Source: Deinococcus aetherius (GTDB lineage Bacteria; Deinococcota; Deinococci; Deinococcales; Deinococcaceae). From it: DNA of 64,000 nucleotides. The DNA is taken from NCBI RefSeq assembly GCF_025997855.1, contig NZ_AP026560.1, forward strand, positions 1,266,001-1,330,000, written 5' to 3'. Every line of letters starts with the position of its first letter. Positions within the stretch are counted from its first letter, which is position 1. The notes below the pieces were generated by a model. That model ran no database searches. It was given only the letters and a program-made list of their open reading frames with translations, and was not told the origin of the DNA. This document shows positions 13,105 to 23,607 of the stretch, piece after piece. Position numbers and translations under genes: made by a program.

Positions 13105-13249
13105 GGGCTTGAGGCTAACAGGCTTCGGTGAGGGGGCGGCGGCACCGGGGAGGGGACAGGGAAGGCGCCTTCCCCTTGACCCCGTTCCGTCGATTCAGTT
13201 CTGACGCGCGGGCCGTTACTGCCGTCCCCGCCATCCCTTAAGGTGGGCC

Positions 13250-13705
13250 ATGATGACCGAACTTGCCCACCTGTACCAGCGCGACCTGGCAAAACTCGTC
13301 GAGGAACTGGATCTGTACCCGGACGAGGCCTCGCTCTGGGGCGTGCAGCCGGGCATCGTGAATCCCGCCGGGAATCTGGCGCTGCATCTGGTCGGCAACC
13401 TCAGCCTGTTCATCGGGCAGGAACTGGGCGGCATCCCGTATGTCCGGGACCGCCCCGCCGAGTTCGGCCGCAAGGACGTGCCCCGTGCCGAACTGCTGGA
13501 CGCCGTTCGCGCCACGGCGGGGGCGGTCCAGACGGCGCTGGCGGGCCTCGACGCCGCCGCGCTCAAACGCCCGTCCCCCGTGACCATTCCAGGCTTTCCC
13601 GAGGACGCGAACGTCGAATACCTCCTGATGTCCCTGTACGGTCATCTGAACTGGCACCTCGGCCAGATCAACTATCACCGCCGCCTGTTGTCCCCGCAGG
13701 CTTGA
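13250..13705 (+). CDS. DinB-family protein (DUF1572-like)
   Basis: This 151-residue four-helix-bundle protein has a His triad in the expected places: LALHLVGNLSLFIGQELGG near residue 45 and YGHLNWHLGQINYHRRL near the end. The family includes metal-dependent thiol transferases and stress proteins and is greatly expanded in Deinococcus. The exact substrate is unknown. ATG 13250 follows TAAGGTGGG, which may serve as -10 box or SD. It sits directly upstream of uvrD in the same direction, but the uvrD promoter lies between them. Confidence 0.75.
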   Translation: MMTELAHLYQRDLAKLVEELDLYPDEASLWGVQPGIVNPAGNLALHLVGNLSLFIGQELGGIPYVRDRPAEFGRKDVPRAELLDAVRATAGAVQTALAGLDAAALKRPSPVTIPGFPEDANVEYLLMSLYGHLNWHLGQINYHRRLLSPQA

Positions 13706-13741
13706 AAGAAGGACAGGAGGTCGACTCTTGCAAGTCCCGCG

Positions 13742-13758
13742 TTACGTCTCTGACGTAA
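13742..13758. promoter_or_regulatory. RDRM-type palindrome (DdrO operator) before uvrD
   Basis: TTACGTCTCTGACGTAA is a near-perfect palindrome (8-bp arms with flanking G and C, 3-base centre). It matches the Deinococcus radiation/desiccation response motif TTATGTCATTGACATAA at 13 of 17 positions. It covers the -35 region of the uvrD promoter, whose -10 is TACAAT at 13769-13774, preceded by TGC. Confidence 0.85.
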
Positions 13759-13780
13759 CCCGCCCTGCTACAATCCTCCG

Positions 13781-16021
<2,241 letters not shown>

Positions 16022-16187
16022 GCGCGTGTTTCAGAAGGCCCCTCATCGTCGGTGGAGTGCGCTGGGCAGTCGCCTGCGTTCCCCCCTCTCCTCCGGAGCT
16101 GTACCAGTCCCCCGCGAGGGGGGAGGAGCAGTAACCCCGCCTGCGTCGTGCCCGTCAGAAGCCGGGTTCGACTCCTAAAACAGGCTC
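16022..16187. mobile_element. MITE-like element, copy 1 (no transposase)
   Basis: This 166-bp non-coding element starts at the uvrD stop codon. Its left end, with TGTTTCAGAAGG, and its right end, which reads inward as GAGCCTGTTTTAGGAG, form imperfect terminal inverted repeats. A second copy at 20362-20504 shares the ends and much of the interior. The ends resemble those of IS5-family transposons. No clean target duplication is seen. Confidence 0.7.
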
Positions 16188-16193
16188 TCAGGC

Positions 16194-16655
16194 TCAGTTC
16201 CGCTCGACAAGGTGGCGCACCTCGCCGGGCCGGACCTTCAGGAACTCGGCGACGGCGAGAGGGTAGACGGGGCGCGAGGCGACCTCGGACAGCGGCACCC
16301 AGTCGTAGAAGTAGTCGGGATTGTCAAGCACCGTGAAGCCCACATCGGGGAGTTCGGCAGGTGCCTCCATGCGGAAGTAGAAGCCGATCTCGTGCTGCCT
16401 CTTCTCCGGTGGGCCGAAGAAGTTTTCCAGCACGCCCACGAGATGCATCTGTCCGGGCGGCGTGCCCGTCTCCTCCAGCCACTCGCGGGCGGCGCAGGTC
16501 AGCACGTCCTCGCTCGTCGAAAGGGCGCCGCCGGGGAGGAACCAGAATCCGAGCCACCGGGCCGTGTTTGCCAGCAGGTAATTTCCCCGAACGCAGAGGA
16601 CGGCGACGCGGACGCTGAACTTGAGGCCGCCGAGGGGGAGGCGAATGTCGGTCAT
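16194..16655 (-). CDS. Nudix hydrolase
   Basis: This 153-residue protein has a complete Nudix box, G-x5-E-x7-RE-U-x-EE-x-G-U: GGALSTSEDVLTCAAREWLEETG. It should hydrolyse a nucleoside diphosphate linked to another group, with Mg at the RE..EE residues. The substrate is not predictable. Such genes are strikingly numerous in Deinococcus. The next gene on the same strand is a decayed duplicate of this one. The start ATG 16655 has CAGACT 7 bases upstream as a weak -10. Confidence 0.88.
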   Translation of the reverse strand: MTDIRLPLGGLKFSVRVAVLCVRGNYLLANTARWLGFWFLPGGALSTSEDVLTCAAREWLEETGTPPGQMHLVGVLENFFGPPEKRQHEIGFYFRMEAPAELPDVGFTVLDNPDYFYDWVPLSEVASRPVYPLAVAEFLKVRPGEVRHLVERN

Positions 16656-16716
16656 GGTGGGTAGTCTGGCGGATGGTGACGCTTATGCCATCGGCTTTTT
16701 GACGGGGAAAGGATGG

Positions 16717-17177
16717 TCAATCCCGGTTGAGGGTGTGCCTCACGGTGCCTGCGGGCACGTCGAGAAGGTCACGCACGGGAAGGGGGACGACACGCCGCTC
16801 CCGAACTTCGGACAGTGGGAGCCAGATGCAAGTGATATTTGGATTGTCCTTCACAGAGAAAGAGGTCTGAGGCAATTCCGCTGGGGCATCCATCTGATAG
16901 GAGAACCCAAGCTCATGCCAGCGCCTGCCGGAGAGGGGGAAGCTCCTCCCACAAGACGCAGTGGCCCGGCGGGGAGGCCCGGTGTGGCCTCGGCAACGAG
17001 GATGGCCCCGCCGGGCGGATACAGGAAGTCCACGTCCTTTTCCATATCGACCAGCAAATGCTCGTCTCGCAGGCACAGAATGACGGCCCGGACGCAGAAG
17101 ATGGAGTCGCCAATGGGAAGCCGAACGTCGATCATCTCTCGACTCTCGCGCTCTGGAAAGGGAATCGCATCGGTCAA
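16717..17177 (-). pseudogene. Decayed duplicate of the neighbouring Nudix hydrolase
   Basis: The first part (from ATG 17135, or 17177) aligns with the intact neighbour: MIDVRLPIGDSIFCVRAVILC against MTDIRLPLGGLKFSVRVAVLC, then FLYPPGGAIL against FWFLPGGAL. The catalytic RE-x-x-x-EE part of the Nudix box is missing, replaced by ATPGLPAGPLRLVG. A frameshift follows. The rest of the homology (HELGFSYQMDAPAELP, NPNITCIWLPLSEV, VPAGTVRHTLNRD) continues in another frame to the stop at 16717. It cannot make an active enzyme. Confidence 0.85.
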
Positions 17178-18577
17178 GTGGCTGAGCCTTCCGCCTCCGC
17201 CCGCACGCTCCCGTCCGGGTCGCCGCGCAACCGCTCCCGCAGGTCTTCCGGCAGGTCCTCCCGGCCCGCCACGCTCAGCCGCACCCCGTCGTCCCGGTCG
17301 GTGGCGAGGGTGGGGAGCAGGACAGGGGGGAGGTGGGGGTGACGGGCGGCCGCGCGGCGCACCCCGGCATTCGGGTCGGCGGCGAGGCGGCCCAGCACCT
17401 CGTCCCCCGGCGTCTCCGCGTAGGCGGCGGCGCGGCGCACCTCCGGGTCGGGGTCGGTGGCGAGGCGATCCAGACGTTCGGGGCCGAGGTCGGGCCGGAC
17501 GGCAAGGATGGTGCGGACGGCGGGGTCCGGGTCCTCCAGCAGCAGGTCGAGCACGCTGGCCGCCAGCCCCTCAGCGCTCGCCACATGCAGCCGGATGTCC
17601 TGCTCGGGCGAGCGGGCCAGCAGGAGTACGGCTTCCTCGGGGAGGTCGTTGCGCTCCAGCACCGCGCGGCGCACCGTCTCGGACTCGTCGGCGGCGAGGC
17701 GGGTCAGCAGTTCGGGGCCCGCGTCGGGGCGGCGGGCCAGGGCCGCGCGCACCTCGGGGTCGGCGTCGTGCTCGGCGCGGGTCAGCCACGCGGGGGGCAC
17801 CCGCCACGCCTGGAGAGCCGCCGCGCGCACGAGGGTGTTCTCGTTGCCTGCCAGCCACTCGCGCACGTTCCGGGGGAGATCCACCCGCCTTGCGAGCGTG
17901 GCGAGCACGTCCGAGTCGTCGTCGGTCGCCAGGGTCAGCATGCAGTCGAGGGGCAGGTCGAGCCGCCGCGCCACCGAGGCCCGCACGATGCCGTGCCCGT
18001 CCCCAACGAGGGTCCGCAGCACGTCGCCGGGGAGGTCGGCCCGGACCGCCACCGCCTTACGCACGTCGTAGTCGTCGTCCGCCGCGAGTTGCCGGACGAG
18101 AGGTTCGGGGAGGTTCGCCCGTTTCGCCACCGCCTCGCGCACCTGCCACCCGGCGTCCTGAGCGAGCGCCTCCACCCGCGCGGGGCTGAGATTCGCTCGT
18201 GCCGCGAGCGCCGTCCGCACCCCGAAGTCCTCGTGCCGGGCGGCGCCGTCGAGGACCCAGCCGGGGGCTTCCGGGAGGGCCAGCAGCGCGATCACCCCCT
18301 CCGCCGGGAAGACGCCCAGCAGATTCGGGCGGGCCAGGCGCATCAGGGGCAGGCCGGGGTTGCCCAGCACCTCGCGCGGGAAGTTGGCGGCAAGGGTGCC
18401 CAGCACCTCGACGGGGGTGTTGGGATGTGAGGCGACTCGGGCCCGCACCCGCGCGTCGGGGTGGGCGCTCAGGCCGAAGAGGGTGTCCGCCGTCGCCCGG
18501 GGCGCACCCGCCGCCTCCAGCGCCCCCTCCACTCCCAGCGCGGTGAGGGTGCGGGGGTCGAGTTCGGAGAAGGTCAT
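17174..18577 (-). CDS. Leucine-rich-repeat-variant (LRV) solenoid protein
   Basis: The 467-residue protein consists almost wholly of about 17 repeats of roughly 24 residues with the pattern A-D-D-D-x-x-VR-x-AVA-x-R-x-DLP-x-x-x-L-x-x-LA. This is the LRV/HEAT-like alpha solenoid. It should act as a protein-binding scaffold; no enzyme motif is present. The ATG at 18577 lies 7 bases after CATATT on the minus strand. The 18652 start would run through the divergent phosphoesterase promoter and is rejected. The last 4 bases overlap the start of the Nudix pseudogene. Confidence 0.8.
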   Translation of the reverse strand: MTFSELDPRTLTALGVEGALEAAGAPRATADTLFGLSAHPDARVRARVASHPNTPVEVLGTLAANFPREVLGNPGLPLMRLARPNLLGVFPAEGVIALLALPEAPGWVLDGAARHEDFGVRTALAARANLSPARVEALAQDAGWQVREAVAKRANLPEPLVRQLAADDDYDVRKAVAVRADLPGDVLRTLVGDGHGIVRASVARRLDLPLDCMLTLATDDDSDVLATLARRVDLPRNVREWLAGNENTLVRAAALQAWRVPPAWLTRAEHDADPEVRAALARRPDAGPELLTRLAADESETVRRAVLERNDLPEEAVLLLARSPEQDIRLHVASAEGLAASVLDLLLEDPDPAVRTILAVRPDLGPERLDRLATDPDPEVRRAAAYAETPGDEVLGRLAADPNAGVRRAAARHPHLPPVLLPTLATDRDDGVRLSVAGREDLPEDLRERLRGDPDGSVRAEAEGSAT

Positions 18578-18622
18578 GCGGACCAATATGGCAGAAGGCC
18601 CGGGGGATGCCAGGATGGGTTC

Positions 18623-19339
18623 ATGCGACTGGCGATCCTGGGCGACGTACACGGCAACCGCTTCGCACTGGAGGCGGTGCTGGCCGACATTCGAGAGGCG
18701 GCACCGGACGCGGTGCTCAACCTGGGCGATACGGTGTGGGGCGGGGCCGACCCGGCGGGGGCGTGGGCCCTCCAGACCCGGGAGGCGCCGCCCACCGTGC
18801 GGGGCAACACCGACGAGTTCCTGTTGACCGACCCCGCTGAATTGGACCCCGGGACGCGGGCGAACCGTGAGTTTCTGGAGCGCGAGCTGGGCGGGGTGCC
18901 GCCCGAACTCGCCCGGCTACCCGTGACCGCGACCGTGGCGGACGGGGAGGTCCTGCTCACGCACGGCAGCCCGGCGAGTCCCTGGGACGCCCTCTTCCAG
19001 ACGAGGGAGGGAGACTCCTCGCGCCCCGCCCGGCCGGGCGAGATGCTGGAGCGGGTTTCCGCGTGGCCCGCCTCCCGGGTGGTCGTTGTCGGGCACACCC
19101 ACCGGGAGGGAATCGTCTCCCACGGGGGAGTCACCTTCGTGAACGCGGGTGCGGTGTCGAGGCAGATGCACGGGGACCCGGCGGCCCGCTGGGTGCTGCT
19201 CGAACGCCGCGCGGGCCTCTGGGACGTGACCTTCCGCCGCACCGGGTACGACGTGGAGGCTGCGGCAAGTTGGGCCGAGGCCCACGCGCCGAACGGGGCG
19301 CAGGAGGCGCGGCTGCTGCGAACCGGGCGACGAGAGTAA
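18623..19339 (+). CDS. Calcineurin-like metallophosphoesterase (YfcE/MJ0936 type)
   Basis: The 238-residue protein has all metal motifs of the family: LGDVHGN (Asp, His), NLGDTVWGG (Asp), RGNTDEF (Asn), LLTHGSP (His) and VVGHTHREG (His pair). It should be a dimetal phosphodiesterase acting on a nucleotide or other phosphodiester; the substrate is unknown. The ATG 18623 has AGGATGGG upstream. It is divergent from the LRV gene and about 7 bases from the convergent nudC. Confidence 0.88.
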   Translation: MRLAILGDVHGNRFALEAVLADIREAAPDAVLNLGDTVWGGADPAGAWALQTREAPPTVRGNTDEFLLTDPAELDPGTRANREFLERELGGVPPELARLPVTATVADGEVLLTHGSPASPWDALFQTREGDSSRPARPGEMLERVSAWPASRVVVVGHTHREGIVSHGGVTFVNAGAVSRQMHGDPAARWVLLERRAGLWDVTFRRTGYDVEAAASWAEAHAPNGAQEARLLRTGRRE

Positions 19340-19346
19340 GCCCACC

Positions 19347-20153
19347 TCACTCCCCCCGCGCCACCGTCTCGATCAGCCTGCGGGCGATGCTGAAGGGCGG
19401 GGGCAGGGTGGGGAGGGCGCCGACCGAATACCACCCCGCGTCCTCGATCTCCTCCGGCTGAAGCGCGAGGTCGCCGCCCGCGTCCTCGGCGGTGAAGGCG
19501 ATCATCAGGGAGTGTGGAAAGGGCCAGGGCTGGCTGAAGCGGTAGCGCAGCCCGGCGATCTCCACCCCCACCTCCTCGCGCACCTCGCGGTGGCAGGCGT
19601 GCTCCAGCGTCTCGGACGGCTCCACGAAGCCTGCCAGCGCCGAGTACATGCCGGGGGCGAAGTGGGGGCCGCGCGCGAGCAGCAACTCCCGGCCCTCGCC
19701 CTCCCCGCGCGTGACGAGCACCATCACGACGGGGGCGACGCGGGGATAGGCGGTCAGGCCGCAGTTGGGACAGACCTTCGACGTTTCCCGCTCGCTGCGG
19801 ACGGTGGGCGTCCCGCAGGCCCCGCAGAAGCGGTGGGTGCGGTCCCACTCCACGATCTGCACCGCGTACCCGGCAAGGCCGAACAGGTCTTCGGGAAGCA
19901 CGCCGTACGTGCCGCGCAGGGGACGGAGGGTGAAGCCCGGGGGCACCTCGCCCGCCAGCCGCGCGCCCACCACGGGCATGCCGTCCAGCAGACCGAGCGG
20001 GTTCACGAGGTCCACGGGGAACTCATCGGGGCGGCCTCGTGGCAAGGCGCCGTCCTCCCGCAGGAGCAGGCGGCCTTCCAGGAAGATGAAGAGCAGCGCG
20101 CCCTCGGAGGGGGCCACCCGCACGGACGGCGCGAAGGAAGCGGGGCGGATCAT
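19347..20153 (-). CDS. nudC: NAD(+) diphosphatase / deNADding enzyme NudC
   Basis: The 268-residue protein has the NudC architecture. The N-terminal domain is followed by a four-Cys zinc ribbon (CGACG and CPNCG), then AYPRVAPVVMVLV, and the Nudix box GFVEPSETLEHACHREVREEVGV. The NudC-specific SQPWPFPHSLM motif follows, which separates NADH pyrophosphatases from other Nudix proteins. It cleaves NAD(H) to NMN(H) and AMP and can remove NAD caps from RNA. The ATG at 20153 follows TATCCT (minus strand, 20161-20166) by 7 bases, so it is leaderless. NAD-cap removal in leaderless mRNAs would be of interest but is speculation. Confidence 0.92.
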   Translation of the reverse strand: MIRPASFAPSVRVAPSEGALLFIFLEGRLLLREDGALPRGRPDEFPVDLVNPLGLLDGMPVVGARLAGEVPPGFTLRPLRGTYGVLPEDLFGLAGYAVQIVEWDRTHRFCGACGTPTVRSERETSKVCPNCGLTAYPRVAPVVMVLVTRGEGEGRELLLARGPHFAPGMYSALAGFVEPSETLEHACHREVREEVGVEIAGLRYRFSQPWPFPHSLMIAFTAEDAGGDLALQPEEIEDAGWYSVGALPTLPPPFSIARRLIETVARGE

Positions 20154-20206
20154 GCGGGCCAGGATAGAGCGGACCGGTCAGGAAGACCGAGATCGGTGAC
20201 TTTCCC

Positions 20207-20361
20207 TCAGCGGTTGAGCAGCTTGAAGGCGTGGCTCCGTTTCGTCCACCCCGAGTTGAACCCGTGCGTGATCCAGATCAGGGCGAGCGGCTCGATGGAG
20301 CGGCTCATGATGCTGTCCACCACGACCTTGCCGCTCCGATTCTCCGCGCCCGCCAGCCTGA
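20207..20361 (-). pseudogene. C-terminal gene fragment abutting the MITE
   Basis: About 50 codons ending at TGA 20207 read LRLAGAENRSGKVVVDSIM and later WITHGFNSGWTKRSHAFKLLNR. This composition is protein-like but the frame enters the MITE-like element at 20362. I see no matching N-terminal part beyond it. A 33-residue protein starting at the internal Met is an alternative. I do not recognise the family. Confidence 0.4.
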
Positions 20362-20504
20362 GAGCGTGTTTCAGAAGGCCCCTCATCGTCCGTGGAGTGC
20401 GCTGGGCGGTCGTCTGCGTTTCCCCTCTCCGCAAGGAGGGAGGAGCCACAACCTTGCCTTCATCGTGCCCGTGAGAAGCCAGGTCCGACTGTTAAAACAG
20501 GCTC
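20362..20504. mobile_element. MITE-like element, copy 2
   Basis: This 143-bp relative of 16022-16187 begins GAGCGTGTTTCAGAAGG and ends TAAAACAGGCTC. The two copies share CCCCTCATCGTC, TGGAGTGCGCTGGGC and both ends, but this one lacks about 20 internal bases. Bases 20505-20666 beyond it hold no recognisable gene. Confidence 0.7.
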
Positions 20505-20666
20505 TTAGACCGGACGGGTGCTCTCCCACTTCGTCCCCACTTCGTCGCCAGGAGAAGCATGGCCCTGGAGGCGGCGGCCTCTGCATTCGTGCCCGAACCA
20601 ACGCCGCCCAGCCTGACAGGTGCAACCTCATAGGCGCGGTGTTCTTGATGAGGATAAGGAGGCCGC

Positions 20667-21782
20667 CTACTCCTCCAGCCGCAGCACGTCCCCGAAGGGA
20701 AAGCCCTCGTCCTCCAGCCCGCCCGGTGTGACCGCCCACAGGGTCGGCACCTCGGGGGGCTGCTCCGGAAAGTCCCCGTACCCGTCCGTCAGGTAGACCA
20801 GCACGTCGGGCTCGTGCGTCCCCGCGAGCCCGAAGATAGGCCGGAAGTCGGTTCCGCCGCCCCCCTGCGGCTGGGGAACTGCGTCGCCGGGGCGCAGCTC
20901 GAAGGGGCCGTAGGCCTCGGTGTCCGCGTAGTAGAGGATCGCCTTGACGTGCGGGTACGCACCCAGAACCCCCTGCACCTCGGCGACGAGCGCCCGCACC
21001 GCCGCGTCGTCCACGCTGCCCGAGGTGTCCACGGCGATCAGCGCCGTCAGCGACTCGTCGTCCAGCGCCTCCAGGTACAGCCCGCGCCCCACGAAGCGGC
21101 GGTCGAAGCCCCCGAAGTCCACCGGGGTCCGGGCCAGGAAGCGCCACAGTTGCGCCCGCCAGTCGAGCCTGGAGGGGGCCAGCCGGGCGAGTTCGCGGTG
21201 GGCGCCCAGCGGATCGTCGCCCTTACCGCCCGTCATCGCGTCCACGCTGCGCGCCTGGGCGAGGGCCTGCTGCCACTGCCGCGCCGCGTTCTGGCCCGGC
21301 TTGCTCCCCCTGGGCGGCGCGTCGGAGGGCGGGCCGTCGAGCAGATCGTCCGACTCCTCCTCGCCCTCGTCCGCCTCCTGCCCCTCCAGGGCGGAGTACA
21401 CCTCCTCCACGCTCAGCTTTTCCAGGTGTTCGTCGCGCGTGGCCTGGGGGGGAGTGGGCAGCCCGGCGGCGGCGACCATTCCGTTCACGATGGTGTCGGC
21501 GGCCCGGTTCCAGCGTTTCTTCTCGCGCGGCCCGCGCCGCTCGACGTGCGAAAGCGCGGCGTGCAGCACCTCGTGGAGGAGCAGCCCGTCGAGCACGTCG
21601 GGGGGCAGACTCGCCGCGACCTCCGGGTTCACGTACACCCGCTCGCCGTCGGTGCCCGCCGCGATCACCTCCTTTGAGGGCACGAACTCCGCGTGCAGCA
21701 GCAGCGTGGCGAAGAAGGCCGACTTGCCGCGCAGCCGCAGGCGGGAACCGGAGATGAGGTGCCCGAAGTCGGGGGGGGTCAT
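20667..21782 (-). CDS. DUF2201-type metallopeptidase-like protein with VWA-like domain
   Basis: The 371-residue protein has an N-terminal zincin-like domain with LLHEVLHAALSHVERR (an HExxH helix). A variable acidic linker lies at about residues 130-165. The C-terminal VWA-like domain contains the MIDAS-like ALIAVDTSGSVDDAAVR. The following gene in the operon encodes its MoxR-type AAA ATPase, and this pairing is the usual one. Together they probably form a chaperone or metal-insertion complex; the client is unknown. ATG 21782 follows a palindromic repeat, and the ATPase gene lies upstream on the same strand. Confidence 0.8.
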   Translation of the reverse strand: MTPPDFGHLISGSRLRLRGKSAFFATLLLHAEFVPSKEVIAAGTDGERVYVNPEVAASLPPDVLDGLLLHEVLHAALSHVERRGPREKKRWNRAADTIVNGMVAAAGLPTPPQATRDEHLEKLSVEEVYSALEGQEADEGEEESDDLLDGPPSDAPPRGSKPGQNAARQWQQALAQARSVDAMTGGKGDDPLGAHRELARLAPSRLDWRAQLWRFLARTPVDFGGFDRRFVGRGLYLEALDDESLTALIAVDTSGSVDDAAVRALVAEVQGVLGAYPHVKAILYYADTEAYGPFELRPGDAVPQPQGGGGTDFRPIFGLAGTHEPDVLVYLTDGYGDFPEQPPEVPTLWAVTPGGLEDEGFPFGDVLRLEE

Positions 21783-21798
21783 ACGCGCCCCCGGCGCG

Positions 21799-21877
21799 GT
21801 AAGTGGTCAGTGGTCAGTGGGAAGTGGGAAAAACACTCACCAAGACCCACTAACCACTCCCTACTCACCACTAACCG
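21799..21877. repeat. Palindromic intergenic repeat, copy 2
   Basis: It fills the gap between the MoxR-type ATPase gene and the DUF2201/VWA gene. It contains tandem GTGGTCAGTGG units on the left and CCACT-type complements on the right, so the transcript could fold into a long stem. The 17-base block 21805-21821 is identical to the minus strand of 4731-4747. Confidence 0.7.
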
Positions 21878-21879
21878 TC

Positions 21880-22902
21880 TCATCCTTCCGCCAAAGCCAG
21901 CGTCCCCTGCACCAGCGCCGCCAGCCGCTCGTCGCGCCCCAGGAGCCCGGCCAGCTCGCCGAGTTGCCCGATGGCCTGGAACTTACTGACCAGGGTGGCG
22001 ACGTAAAGTTGCAGCCACTCGGGCCCCGCGCTCTCCGAGAGCCACTGGAAGGCGTGGTAGGCCTCGTCGGCATTCTGCGCCCGGGCGGCCAGACCCACGA
22101 CGGCGGCGTAGCGGACGCTGGGCTCGTCGGGAAGGCGCAGGCCCGCTCCCTGGCCGCGCAGCACCAGGCCGAGGTCGGGCAGTTGCTCGTACAGGCGGAC
22201 GAAGGCGCTGAACTCGGCCCCGGCGGCCTCTCCCACGGCGGGGGCCACGTCGAGGCGGGCGCGGTGAAGTTGCGAGGCCATCTCCCAGGCGCGCGGGCTG
22301 GGCCACGCGGGCTGGGCGGGGTCGAGGCGGTGCAGCAGTTCGGGGCGGAAGGTGAGAAAGGCGACCACGTGCTCATGCAGGCCGCGCCCCAGCGCGTACG
22401 CCCGCCACGAGTCGAAGTCGGGCCGCACGGTGAGGTGCAGAAATCTGTTGGCGAGGGGCGCGGGCATGTCGAAGACCGAGGCGCGGTCCTCCTTGCGGTT
22501 CCCGGCTGCCCACACGAACCAGCCCTCCGGCAACTCGTAGCTTCCCACCCGGCGGTCGAGGATCAGTTGCTGCGCCATTCCCTGCATGGTGGGCGGCGCC
22601 ATGTTCACCTCGTCGAGAAAGAGGATGCCGCGTCCCGACCGGGGCAGAAACTCGGGCGGGTACCACCGGCTCACGCCCCCGCCCTGCCCGTCGGACTCGG
22701 GAACGGGCAGGCCGCGCAGGTCGGTGGGGGCAAGTTGCGAGAGCCGCACATCCACGAAGTCGAGACTGTGACGCTGGGCCACCTGCGCGACCACGCTGCT
22801 CTTGCCCACGCCGGGCGGCCCCCAGATCATCGTCGAGAGCTTGAGTTCCCCGGTGGCGAGGGCCGAGAGGTAGGCTTGCAGTTCGGTCGGGGTAAGGCTC
22901 AC
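21880..22902 (-). CDS. MoxR-type AAA+ ATPase
   Basis: The 340-residue ATPase has Walker A GPPGVGKSSVV, Walker B ILFLDEVNMAPP, sensor 1 in WAAGNRKEDR and an arginine-finger region ANRFLHL. It should remodel a protein client together with the VWA/metallopeptidase-like protein encoded directly downstream. The start is GTG 22902, which lies 6 bases after TACCCT (22909-22914, minus strand). A start further upstream (22941) would lie before the promoter. The downstream partner is separated only by the palindromic repeat. Confidence 0.88.
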   Translation of the reverse strand: MSLTPTELQAYLSALATGELKLSTMIWGPPGVGKSSVVAQVAQRHSLDFVDVRLSQLAPTDLRGLPVPESDGQGGGVSRWYPPEFLPRSGRGILFLDEVNMAPPTMQGMAQQLILDRRVGSYELPEGWFVWAAGNRKEDRASVFDMPAPLANRFLHLTVRPDFDSWRAYALGRGLHEHVVAFLTFRPELLHRLDPAQPAWPSPRAWEMASQLHRARLDVAPAVGEAAGAEFSAFVRLYEQLPDLGLVLRGQGAGLRLPDEPSVRYAAVVGLAARAQNADEAYHAFQWLSESAGPEWLQLYVATLVSKFQAIGQLGELAGLLGRDERLAALVQGTLALAEG

Positions 22903-22957
22903 AGGGGAAGGGTAGCGCGCGGGGCCGGGGTGGCGGCCCACTGGGTAAGGTTGATCT

Positions 22958-23377
22958 GTGGGTTACTACATTTCGGTTACCCAACCGCACGAACCAATTC
23001 CCGCGCCTCCTCGGGAAGCGTCCGAGGCGGAGTGGGACAGGTGGGTTGAGGAGGAAGCGCGATTCTCCGTTTACAGCGAGAGATTGGGAAGTCTCGGCTA
23101 CATCTCGCAGTGGGTGTTCCAAGTCGCCGCACAGCTAGAGCTTCCCCTTCTGGCCTCTTTGTACCCGGGTGGGTGCCTTGAAACTTCGGCTGAACTCGAC
23201 GCGTTGGAGCAGGAGCTGGACGCTCTGGAAAGGGAGTGGCAGCGGCGTGGGCTTCACCTGCCTGGGGCCGATGTGGGTTGGGGCCGGACCTACGTGGACC
23301 TGCTTTTCCCGCTGCAATGCTTTCGGAACGCGTTGGACGCGGCAAGGCGCACGGGCTCTTCCCTGTGTGTTGGGTAG
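22958..23377 (+). CDS. Hypothetical acidic protein
   Basis: I do not recognise this 139-residue protein. It is acidic, with Trp-rich segments (EAEWDRWVEEEARF, WGRTYVDLLFPL) and a coiled-coil-like run of Glu and Leu at about residues 78-95. No signal peptide or membrane segment is visible. The GTG at 22958 follows TAAGGT (22946-22951) by 6 bases. The promoter is back to back with that of the MoxR ATPase. A coding role is supported by the clean leaderless start. Confidence 0.6.
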   Translation: MGYYISVTQPHEPIPAPPREASEAEWDRWVEEEARFSVYSERLGSLGYISQWVFQVAAQLELPLLASLYPGGCLETSAELDALEQELDALEREWQRRGLHLPGADVGWGRTYVDLLFPLQCFRNALDAARRTGSSLCVG

Positions 23378-23607
23378 CTCGACGAAAGAGCGTGTTACCC
23401 AAGTGGCAGCGCCCGAACTTTGTCTGCTCGACTGTGGGAGCAGCAGAGCGTCCAGCGCAGTTCCTGAGGGAGAGGTGAGGCTGCGGCCAAGAGGGGCTAA
23501 GGTGAATGGTAAAGTGGATCACACAAGAGGCTCCTACGCTGACCCCCAGCAGACGCTCGGTGCCTCGGTGCCGAAACCTCAGAGTGCCCTGCTAACGAGG
23601 AGGCCCT

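Noticed and set aside
23387..23400. AGAGCGTGTTA, similar to a MITE end
   Set aside because: Only 10-11 bases match and no second end is found; chance is likely.
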